A DNA stretch of 64,000 bases. It comes from Heterobilharzia americana (taxonomy: Eukaryota > Platyhelminthes > Trematoda > Strigeidida > Schistosomatidae). A model generated the notes under the pieces. It searched no databases. It was not told where the DNA came from and saw only the letters and a list, made by a program, of their open reading frames with translations. The stretch's first letter is position 1. Every line of letters begins with the position of its first letter. The stretch is taken from NCBI GenBank assembly GCA_944470555.2, contig OX104132.1:20283755-20347754 (forward strand). Reading direction: 5' to 3'. The translations under genes were made by a program, and so were the position numbers. Positions 11,901-24,565 of the stretch are shown here, piece by piece.

Positions 11901-14900
11901 GAAACTCACTCAACAACCATATACACATTCATGCACTGGGCAATGAGTCACATCTATTGCATGAAGGCTAATGATACTACTTGGCTCTACAAACCTTAGC
12001 AAATAACCGTTTTTCAGTGTAAACTATCACATTCAAGTTTATCAGGCATGGAAAATAGGTTGATGAAAGACTCTTGGAAAAGAAAGAAAAGAAAATCAGA
12101 CTATTATTATTACTATTATTAGTCCCTTGGGTTCCTAGTGGAACATACGGCTTCAGTAGCACGTCTCCAGTGACCTCTGTTCTCTGAAATCTTTTGAACC
12201 TGGTTCCACGACAGCCCACAAACTCTCATTTCCTCCTCGCACGACCTCCTCCATGTCACCCTCACCTCGGACACCCAACTCATCACTTCCCATGGGGATT
12301 CCACTCGAGGGCCTGACGCGTGATGTTCTCAGTCGGCCTTCTCAGTGTATGCCCAATCCATCTCCACTTCGTTCTGCATATTTGTTGCGTGATAGGTTCT
12401 TGGTTGGTTCCTTAGCAGACCAGAGTTCCTTATTGCTTATTCCTTCTGGACATCTGATCTTCAGTAACGAACCAGTGTAGGCAGTTGTTGATGAATGTCT
12501 GTAGTTTGTTGGAAATCCCTTTCGTAGCGCTCCAAGTCTATGAGCCATCACATAGAAGCACTGACTTGAGGTTGGTGTTGAAAATCCGGATCTTGTTCCA
12601 CATGCTGAGTGCAGTGCAGAAGATCTCCACACTGGTTTCAGGCTAATGAAGGCCTGTCTTGCTTTTCCGATTCTCACTTTGACATCCTCGTCCGTCCCGC
12701 CTGTAGTTGAAACAGTGCTTCCTAGATAAGTGAAGGAGGTTACTTCCTTTAAGTTTCTCCCGTTCATGGTGATTGGAGTTTGTTGTTGTTGATGGTGCGG
12801 TATCTTCATCACCTCTGTCTTCTCTATATTCACCTGAAGTCCCGTCTTCGCTGCCCTGCTTCTTCTGTCAACTTGTTAGTTTTTGCCTACAGATCTTCAA
12901 GTTTATGTGACATCAGGCACAAGTCATCGGCGAAATCCAAATCTTCTAGGTTCTTTTCCGCAGTCCAGTGTATCCCCCTCCTCTCGCTGCCCATTGTTTG
13001 CTGCATGATCCAGTCCACCACAATAAGGAATATTATGGGGGATAGTAGGCAACCTTGTTTCACTCCTGTCTTTACTTCAAAATCATCACTGAGTTTCCCA
13101 TTGTAAAATGACTACTACTGAGTAAGCAGACACTAATCCATGTTGTAGACTATATTCAACGCATCTTTTTCTTCATAAAAAGCTCATCTAGTTGTTGAAA
13201 TGGTTTTCATGTTACTTTCTTAAACTAGATGCTTTTCAAAATGGAATATTAGGAATAATTTACTCCTGTGTGTGATACATTCCTATGCTGTTTTCACTGC
13301 TTCTATTGTCTTACGTTAAAATCATTTTTGATGTTCAACTTTTTCTTACAACTATAAAAGACACAAAATGATAAAAACCAATATAAAGTTAATCTCATTA
13401 TTTCTTAGTAAATATCTTCATCAGCAAATTATCAATATGACGTAAAATAATTATCATAAAAGTCCTACAGATGAATGGGACAAAGAAGAAAACGAATAAT
13501 GTATAGTAGCATCTGAACGTCTTCAATGTTATCTTATCTTTCATGTATCAAATAAAAACTACAATGGGTTAACTACAACTTGCATAATATTCATAGAAAA
13601 CAGAAAGACTCTACAGTGGAGATTTCGTACACTAATTAGTTGGTTCAAACATTCATATCTACACAATTGATTCGCAACAAGTTAATTCACAAGTAACACT
13701 TGTAAATATCACAAGTTTATGTATACAAAAGACATAATACATATTAACTCCTTGAAATATTCAGTTGGTGATTTTAGGAGATTAACTAATTTCAATGTAG
13801 TACACATCATGGACTGATGTCAATTGGAAAAATCATTAGAATCTTGGGAACATTGGACACCTGGTTTGTTCTAGTTTTAGACTTCTCAGCAGTGTGCAAC
13901 CATGACCCCGTGATAAAAACCTCTTCAGAAGTTTATTTATCGATACTTGCAGTTTGCTGTTGCTATACTGCGTTGAATCGCTTGACCTCCGTTGCTAAAT
14001 GAGCTCCTATGCGGAGGCTTCGATAATCCTGGATCGCACTCACTAGAGAGCAGGTACATCCAGCTGGTGAGTCTCAGATAGGACGAAATATGCGCTTTGG
14101 GCTCCACCGCTAGCAACTACCAAATGAACTACAACATAATGAATATTCAGGCAGTATCGAGGCATCAGTCTAGGAGGATATTTGCCAACGGAGGTCGAGC
14201 AGTTCAACTCGCCATACCAACGGGAGATTACAAGTACCAGTAAACAACTACTTTTACTTGTTGCACAAGTTTGCTTTCGTGCCTCGGTGGCCTAGTATCC
14301 AACGACTTGGCGTTTGAAACGATGAGTACTAGGCTCAAGTTGCAGTGAGGACACCATCACCCACTGCATGTACATGCAGCTGACGAGTCATAAGTAAGAC
14401 GAAACACGCGTTGTTAATTCCACTGGTAGGAACTACCAAGTAATCTTTTAAAAGTTACTTGGAAATATAATGTATATATCTCTTCTACATGCTTTCAAAA
14501 TATTCAAATGATCAAACCAATGTTTCAATAAACATTTCCATTTTCTTGATTTTGACAACACTCGAAATAACGGAAAAGAACAGAAATACTGACGAGGAGT
14601 TTGTTCAATAGACAACCAGTAACGAAACCTTGATGACATCATCTGTAAGATATGCATATATGTTATCAATTGTATGAGGAAGAATTCTGCATTTAGACAG
14701 CAGTCAGAGATTCGTACCTTGGTATGTTAAGTTCCAAACGCTATAAAAACTTCTTGGTGGTAAGATATTACTAAAATCAACATGTTAGTAGTTCATATTT
14801 GTTGGCGTAATTATCTGAACTACATTAAATGAACACCAAAAGCTTAATTTACATAGTCGTCAAAAGCGAAGACTGTTATAGCTAAATTCAATTACATAAG

Positions 14901-17900
14901 TGAAAAACTTTAATACTGAGACAGATAGTACTTCTATATTTCATTTGTTCAGTGAACAGCGGTACACAAATGCTGAATAGTGCCAAAGACGTTGGTTGGA
15001 GGTAATCGGTGGGGAGCCCCCTTAACCTAGGTTTCGAGCTTCTTGGCACTCATCAGCAAGGCATATTTGCAACCTCAAAGGAACTGATGTTCCCTATGGG
15101 ATTCAAATTCATATCAGTCACGTTACCACTAAGCACCTGATGATCGCGATAGCCCAGTGCCTAAATGCTAAATTTGATCAGGAACTAAGCGAACGGAAAT
15201 TCAAACAGACATACATATGAGTGGACAAGAAACCAAACAGGATACAATACATTTACGCCCCTCCATTTATAAACAACTATAAACAAATTAAACGTAAAGG
15301 TTAATAAACACATTTTCAAGTTTATAGTCATTGAAACAATGATAAATAATCGTCTTGCACAGAAACCAAGTAACTAATGACACAAGGTTGTTATTGGCAG
15401 TCAAAATCTCCATCTGTGATTTAGTTCACTGTTTTGCAGGTACAATTACTACCGTAGCTCTTTTCGAATAGTGTACATACCTGTAATGAGAAAGCATTGT
15501 TGCTTTGCAAGACTGTTAAAAATTGATTAAACTTGCTCAGTTTTTTTCATTTGCCTATTGAGCATTTCAATAAGATTTCCTTATTAAGAAATAGTCTTAA
15601 ATAAACCACCCCACATTGCTTGATATAATAATCAAAATACGCTCACTTAATTTTACTTTAGTGAAAAAACAATTACTCACCTGAGCATGATTGAATACGT
15701 GCATCATGACAAAAGTCATTAGGATAGCAGCAATATAGGCTATGTAACCACAATAAAAGTAAGTATAGCTATTCTTGCGCCCAAGTCTATAAAAATACGA
15801 AGACAAGAAATTATTGTCTTGACTGAGACAATGTGAAATCGACGTCAACTTATTCAAAACATACTGAGGTACAATATTTTAAAACTCTCCCATGGATATA
15901 GAACCACGTATGATAAGAGGCATTTTACACTCTGAAGGTTGTGTTACAGCACCATTCTAAGTGGGTATATAATCCATGCATAACTGAATAGGTTAAGCTG
16001 TGCAAGAATTTATAACACAACATGACTACTTTTTACACATACATTGGTAGTTTTTAGATAAACTTATGACTTATTCACTTCATACACCTTCAACAATCTT
16101 AATATTATTATTATTATTTGTCCCTTGGGTTCCTAATGGAACATAGGGCTTCAGTAGCACGTCTCCAATGCGCTCTGTTCTCTGAAATCTTTTGAACCTG
16201 GTTCCACGACAGCCCACAAGCACTCATTTCTTCCTCCAACGATCTCCTCCAAGTCATCCACACCTCACAAGCCCAACTCGTCGCTTCCCATCGGGGTTCA
16301 ACTTGAGGACCTGGCCTGGTGCATGATGTCCCTAGTCGGCTTTCTCAGTGTATGCCCAATCCATCTCCACTTCCTTATGCATATTTGTTGAGCGATGGGT
16401 TCTTGGTTGGTTCCTTAGCAGACCAGAGTTCCTTATTGCTTATTCCTTCTGGACATCTGATCTTCAGTAACAAGCAAGTGTAGGCAGTTGTTGATGAATG
16501 TCTGTAGTTTGTTGGAAATCCCTTTCGTAGCGCTCCAAGTCTATGAGCCATCACATAGAAGCACTGACTTGAGGTTGGTGTTGAAAATCCGGATCTTGTT
16601 CCACATGCTGAGTGCAGTGCAGAAGATCTCCACACTGGTTTCAGGTTAATGAACGCCTGTCTTTTCCGATTCTGACCTTCACATCCTCGTTTGTGCCGCC
16701 TGTAGTTGAAACAGTGCTGCCTAGATAGGTTAAGGAAACTACTTCCTTTAAGTTTCTCCCGTTCATGGTGATTGGATTTTGTTGTTGTTGGTGGTGGTGG
16801 TGTTGGTTAGAAATCATCATCACCTCTACCTCTGTCTTCTCTACGTTCACTTGAAGGAAGTCCCGTCTCCGCCGCCCTGCCTCTTCTGTCAACTTGTTAG
16901 TTTTCGCCTGTAGATCTTCAAGTTTGTGTGACATTAGACACAAGTCATCGGCGAAATCCAAATCTTCTAGGATCTTTTCCGCCGTCCAGCGTATCCCCTT
17001 CTTCTCGCTCCCCACTGTTTGCTGCATGATCCAGTCCACCACAATCAGCAATATCATGGGAGATAGTAGGCAACCTTGTTTCACTCCTGTCTTCACTTCA
17101 AAAGCATCACTGAGCTTCTCATTGTGAATTACTTGGCATGTGGCATCTTCATATAGTTGTCGAATGAGGCTGATAAACTTTTGCGGTATTCTGTAGTGTT
17201 GAAGCAGTTTCTAAATTACCTCTCGGTCGACGCTGTCAAACGCCTTCTCAAAGTCGATGAAGTTGAGGTAGAGGGTTGTCCACCGTTATATACTCTGTTC
17301 TATGATGATGCGTATCGTAGCGTTGCAATTTGGCCCGCACATGATTTGTACTTCCTGAATCCAGCCAGCCGGCCTGTTTCGGTCGTAGTTTTGAATCCAG
17401 TGCATCGTTTAATCTCTCCAGGATGATGCGGCTTAATATTTTACTTGGGGTGGACAGGAGCGTGATTCCGCGCCAGTTCTTGCAAACACTGAGGTCTCCC
17501 TTCTTCGGGAGTTTGACAAGGTAACCCTTCTTCCAATCGCCAGGTACCTTCCCTCCCTTCCGCACCTTCTGCAATAGTGGTGTGAGCATATTCACTGTTG
17601 TCTCTGCGTCTGTTCTCAGTGCTTCTGGCGGGATTCCATCTAGTCCTGCTGCTTCTCCGCATTTCAGTGGCTTTATGGCGTTCAGGACTTCCACTTTTGT
17701 TGGGGGATTTGTGTTCACTTGTAGTTCTGCGGCTGCAGGTGGTATTTCCGGACAAAGTGTGGGTGGTGGTCGATTTCAACAATCCTATGTGCAACATTTT
17801 CTATAGCGTTCTTTGGTATTCTGATGAGTGGATGACTTACAGTGTGAAAATATTTAACAAACTTGGATGAATTGTAACAATGCTGAGAGGTTGTGCTGTA

Positions 17901-20900
17901 GGACTTAAAGTTTCAAACCATTACAAGCAGCTTATAAAGGCAATGCATATTCTAATTGAGAATGGTTAGTTAGTATATGTCAGTTAAGAATAAGAACTAT
18001 TTTACATTTGATAACTTGCCAACAAACCACCTGACTGGTGAAAATGTAACGATAGTTTGACAATACACTAACTTAGCTGGGATACTAGTTACTATATTCA
18101 TATTCCGAAACAGAAATCACACGAAATAATACTACGTTTTAAACATAGTTTAAAGTATTAAAAAAAACTCGTTTAGGACACAATACACTAAAATACTTAG
18201 TTGAATTAGATTGCCCGTTTCGTTGCATTATAACTCTGTGGGTGGGTGATACAGATAGACAGACCGACAAAATGCACGCAGAAGCTTCCATTTGACTCTG
18301 TCGACCATGAGGTATTGTGGCAACGTCTGACTGTGTAAGGAGTACCCAGCAAGTATGTAACAGCTTATCAAAGCTCTCAACTCAAACTCACGCAGCCGTG
18401 TAAAGGCTTACAGAGAGTTGTCATCTGAATTGACGACAACTAGTGGTGTTCACCAAGGATGTCCACTGTCACCGTTCCTATGTAACTTCGTCATACATCT
18501 ACTAATGGAGATAACTTTAGGTACGTATCACTTCACTGGAATTGACCTACTCCCTGGAGGTCACCTAGTTGACTTGGAGTATGAAGATGACATTGTTCTG
18601 TCGGGTGAAAACGCTGACAAAATCCAGGGCCGTTCCAACGCCTTAAGCAGAAATCTGACATGCATTTCACTGGCACCTGCTAAGTGTAAGATGATGCTCA
18701 ACGACTGATCTGCAACCACTCCCAGTTTAAAGATAGGGAGTGAAGTAGTGGAATGTATCGATCACTTCATTTACTTGTCGAGTTGCATCGGCTTGAACGG
18801 GCTGGTTGCAGACAAAATCCCAGCTGGGATTAAGAAGGCTCGTTTGGCATTTGCCAATTCGCATCATCTGTGGCGCCAAATAGCGAGATATCCAAATATC
18901 TATCAAAGGACAACTAAATAGCACTGAAATCTGTCTTGTCCTGTTATACGGTTGAAACATGGCCGTTCTAAGTAAAAGATATTAAGTGGGTATAGGGTTT
19001 TGGTCACAGGTGTCTTCAAAGCTTCGCTCACCTTCGGTGGAATTATCGTGTAAGCAATGTTGAGGTCAAGCGAAGGGTACTAGGCGAGACAGCCAAGTCG
19101 ATTCATGAGGTTATAAACTTTAGTGGACTGAGATGGCTTTGACATATGCTGTGCATGCCGAGCCACCACCTACCTCGACGTACCATGCTAGAGGAAGTTG
19201 GATTAGGTTGAAAGAAGGTTCAGGGTAGTCAGATCAAGGCCTGGCATAACTCAATGAAGTCTCTGACTCTTGGTCTGAGCCGTGTAGCCCGGGAGATGTA
19301 GACTACCTGGTTCGGATCCCTGAGACAAAAGGAATCAGTGGTTGAGGACTGACTCTTGGTGAAATGGTTGGATATAGGTCACAATGGCACAGATGTGTTC
19401 ACTTCTTGATGTCTTCTAAAGCTTGAATATTCGCACTAACCTTTATCTTCAGATGGTTCGTTTTCTCACACAACCTTGTCTACTTTGATAACAGTCTTTT
19501 TTTATCCACCTTTTCTTTGTGTACTACAGCTTGTGTATGGCAGCTTAGACCGATGTACTTGTGTGCACGATTGTAAGTCGATTAAGTCTGCCTGTGAGAT
19601 GAGCCAGCACAAACCTCACCGCTTCATCTTTCACACCTGGATGAACTTTTTTCAACAGTCGTACATGCCAACAACGGTGTTCATCCGCCATTTAGTGACG
19701 TAGGCATCCTGGAATCACTGACACTCGACCTCATCATTATCTCGGTACGTCAGAGGCCTGCAGAAATTTAATCGTAACTGTTCTCTCTCCATGAGTAATA
19801 ATGTTGAATCTCTATTTGACGGGAGCTGTTTCGAACGTTTCCTCTACCATCGCCCATATTATTGTACTAAAGGTGGGATCTGACCTTTGATGAAAACAGG
19901 TCTTGATGGGTTTCGCTGTACTTACTCTGTATGCGAACACCGGCAGCCCAGCTTCGTTTGGTCTTGACAATAAGTCAGATAATATTCTCTTTACCTAAGG
20001 CGTAACCAATGATGAAATTATACACTTGTAGATGTAGAGTTTGCCACGATCATTTTCCTCTATAATCTTTGGCTATCTTTAGTTCCTGTGGGCACCTGTG
20101 ATTAGTTTCAATGTAGAAACACTCACCAAATTAATGAGGTCCCGATTTGTCTAGCACCAAAACTATCGCTACGCATTGTTTTTCACTGGTTAAGTACTTC
20201 CATTCTGCATGTACCAGAACACAGCTGGTGTGCCAAACAACTCTGATAGATAGATATAAGAAATGCACCTATTCCGCAACCACTGGAATCAGTATAGACC
20301 ATGAAAGTCTTCCCGGTAATAGTCTGGAAGTTGGTTCCTGATCGTCTGAGAGTTCCTTAGTGTAGTCAAATGTTTTTTGTGTTTCTGTGAATTCCAGTGT
20401 ACTCAACAACTTATGGAGGGGTGCTACTAAGTCACTGAAATCTCTAACGCGATGGTTATAAAATGCCGCCCTCCATCAGAACTGCTTCAGTTCCCATTTC
20501 TTAGGTAACGAATTTACTCCGCGATTTTCAATTTTATATACCCCAATGGAAAACATCAGTCAATAGCAACATAGGACCAAGCATTACTGCACAATGGTCC
20601 AAGTTGCCACACTTTATATCACCACAACAAGTAAAAAGCAGTAAGATGAAAGGTGAAGAAAGAAAGAAAAACCGGTCAAAAGTATTAGAATGCAGTAAAG
20701 GAGAGGAAGAAGCAATGCGAAAATGCTGAAATCAGAATGACGGCCAAGACGAAGATTATGTGTGGATACATCTATTCTACTAACATCGATTCTGAAACAT
20801 ATCGCACGGTCTCCAACCGTCGGTTTCTGTTGTCATGTGTACCCTAACCGGCTACTCTGCATCTCTATATATGGCTCAAACTAACAGTCAAAGATTTTAT

Positions 20901-23900
20901 GCAGTGATGCCATGTTGTAGTCCATCTTGAACTTACTTCAGCCAACATTGCGCGACGAGGCAGACGGTGACTACGCATGCCCAACATATGTTCCCGCAAT
21001 CTTAGACGATGAAGCTTCGCAGCCTTAGCAACTAACTTTCCTTTTCCACTTAATATCCTACACCTGACTTCTGCGTTAAACACGGGGTGACACCATGACA
21101 CATGGCCTATACTACGAAGACGAGGGCGGTCAAACACGTGAAGACTTCTCATATCTCCTACCTTCAGTATCCACGTTTCATAGCTACATAGTAGAACAAA
21201 GCGAATTGCAACACAGTACAACTGATCCTTAATAGGTAATCCGATATCATAGCAGCGAAACGGATGGATTAAGTTCCTAAATGCCACGTAAGCCATTTGT
21301 ATCTGTCCTGAGATTTTGTCAGCCATTGACCCAAGAGGGCTATTCCGACTTCCCAGGTAAGTGAAGTAATCAACGTACTCAACCGCTTCGCTCTCCTTTG
21401 TTAGATACGACTTCGTTGAAGGTCAGTCCTGGAGCAACAATTTGCATTTGAGTGGTGAGAAACGTATCCAAAGCATTCTCAAAACGCCACTCAAGTTGTT
21501 GAGAAGATTCTACATCTCCACCTAACAAGACTATAAAATCTGTATATTTTAGATCAACCAAGGATAAATCTGCGATTAAAACAATCCCTCTGAAGTCAGA
21601 TGGCAAGAGGGAGATCTCCATAAGGACGTCTATGACAAAATTGAATGGGAATGCAGAGAGTGGGTATCCTTGGTGAATACCACTCATCTTACGCCAATCA
21701 CCATAGGATTTAACATGCTCACGGGTGTTCGAGTAAGGAGCCTTGAAAAGAGTGATGTACTTACTCGGCACCATTTTCATTGAGATACACTGCTATGAAA
21801 CTTCTCGGTCGACGGAATCGAAAGTCACTTTTCAGTTGAGGATTACAGCTAGTGACAGGCGTCTGTAAGTGTCTGTGTTCGAGAACCTGGCGGAGTGTGA
21901 ATATTTAGTTGATACACCAACGGGCATGTCTGAAGTCTGTCTGGTTTCTCGGGTTTGCTGTTCCTGAGTTCCACTGAGACGTCTAACGACTATAGAACCT
22001 ATAATCTTAGACACTACATTCGTCAGGTTGATTCATCTATGGTTATCACAAGAGGACTTCTTACCTGTTTTGAAGACTGGGATAATCAGTGACTGAGATC
22101 ATTGAGAGGGGATCGTAACTGACTCCCATACACTAGTTAAAACTTCAGTCAATTTGACCAACAGTTATTCACCACCATGCACAGTCCGTCTGCCTCTGCC
22201 GATCTTTCTCGATCCAGGTTACCTTGTTCCCGCGACTTCTCCCAGTGTTGAGCGTCCTATCTCGATGTTTTATTTAGGCTTCGACTGGACAAAGATCAAC
22301 GAAATAGCAGCTGGAAGCCAGTTGAAGCGTTCCTCGAAGTGCTCCGCACGTCGTCCCAGTCGCTTTCTCTGCGATTGAATCGCAGACTCATCCTTCTCTT
22401 CAGTCGTTTCACTAGCCAATGACCTTTATGCCCCAATTTCCTTAATAAGTTTAAGTAATTGTCTATTGCTACCTATTACCTCTGCTTTTTCCAACTCTTT
22501 AGACTTCGCTGCTAATTGCTGTTTACGGTCATTGCGCAGACTTTTCGTCAATCGATGTTTGAGTCGTATTCGTTCACCATTGTATCGGGAGCCTACGACC
22601 ATGCGTTCGCGTGCATCTACTAATGCAGAAGAAACTGCTGATATTCACTGGCTGTTTTCAACTATCTTCTGAGAGTCGGCTAAGGTCTTCATCGCCGTTT
22701 TTACCGTGGATTAGCGATAACGCCAACCTTATCCTGGATGAGTAATATTCTTCTATTGCGATAACTTTCGAGCCAGTTTCTCACTGAAAGCAACCTTAGT
22801 GTTTTTACTGTCGAGCTGCACTCAGAATGGACTTATTGCTCACGTTTTCCTGCGCCTGTTGGGAGACAGATATACATGAGCTCGAGCCAATGCATGCATC
22901 AGGAGGAGCGGTAGTCTCTCATCACCCCTCTCCAGCGATGACTGATAGAAATATGGTCTATGTCCACCGTTGAGTTCAAGTCAGTAGGTGCCACGTAAGA
23001 TAATGTCTTTTTATGTCTGTAGTTTGTGCTGGCTAAAAACAAACAGTTGCATCAGGCGGTCGCCGTTATCTGTCCCTTCAGTTGGGAATCTGAAAATGCA
23101 ATCTAAGTGTCTCTCTGCCTGACTTACCGTGCTCACTTGTGCACTGAAATCACCTGCAACAACTATCACGTCTGATCACTTAACTTTCAGTAAGAGGCTA
23201 CACAGCTCTCGGTAGAACTGATCCTTCACTTCATCAGAACTGCAGTTAGTAGGTGCGTAAGTAGAGATTACAAAGAGATAACTGTGAGTTTCACTATTCA
23301 TTTTAGTCCTTAGTGTGCCGTTCAGTCGAACAACTCATAGGTGACTGTTAACTGGGATCTAGTCGAGCAGAGGACTTTTTGCTTTATTGTTCAAAGCTAT
23401 ACCTACACCCACAAGATAGCGAAAACGGTCACTGAATCCCCATAAACCCGAAGAGTGAATTTTGCAGATTCATCATATTGGAAGGCTGGGGTTAAGCAGA
23501 TAACTTCACTTGGGTCCCATATGCCTGCCTTAACAAACACAGCACACATCCATCGCCTGAGTTGCTAAGGTTCTGGTTGGTGAAGGTTGTCCGTCAATTC
23601 GACCGAGGGTCCAGAAATAGAATTTTTGAATGGGAGATTTAGAGCACGGTTTCAGGAGACCAAGTGTGCTGTTCTGTGAACTCAGATCGTTGTTGATGGC
23701 TCCAGAGCTGAGAGAAACTACAGAAGATGTAGGACAGTTGACTGGGAGATATAAAGGAAGATTAGAAGGTATGGATGTGGAAGGTAGACCGATTTGAGGG
23801 AGCTTATATTCTGACAGAGTTGTTAGGACAGTCAATATTTCACAGCTATCTACACTGTGGAAGGATAGGTCTCCTTCAGGTACCTGGAACATAAGAGTTA

Positions 23901-24506
23901 CTGCGTGACCACAGAGCTCAACGGACATCTGCTTGAGGCCAGTCACAGCCTTTTTGAAAGTTTGAGATTCGGGTTTTTAGCTTCCGAATCCAAATATGAA
24001 TCTTTGTCGCAGGCATCGGCATGCCACGGGGTGATGGTGGTGTGCTATTTTTGATATCGACCTTTTCTAATTCCCTCCGTCTCCATAGGGAAGGCAGCAT
24101 CAACGTTGCACTGCTGGTCATCCAAGGGCAACATCTTACTTTTATCGCACCTCCGTCCAGTCAGCAGTACGACTTTTCTCTCAAACCCCCATCACAGTGT
24201 AGCAATTTACACTATAATGGTAACTGCATTTATCTAACCACCTTCTGGTATGGTAAGACCTCGAAGGAATAAGTGTCCCAACAGCATACGTCGTCGGGTC
24301 ACTATGATATACAAACCCAACCACCACGTCGAGGTAGCAGCTACAGATCGGAACTTCATAGCCTACTGACATTGTCTTATGGATCTACAATCCAAACTTT
24401 TCAATGAGTCTTAGCACGGCTTCTACATGTTCCAAGCGGCTGTCTTCAATTTGGTTGTACACCAGCAGATCATCACTATGCACCTTGGCCTTATCAGACA
24501 ATTCTG

Positions 24507-24565
<59 letters not shown>

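Noticed and set aside
12342..13106. Overlapping open frames on both strands treated as separate genes
   Set aside because: All are shadows or broken pieces of one LINE-1 copy on the minus strand.
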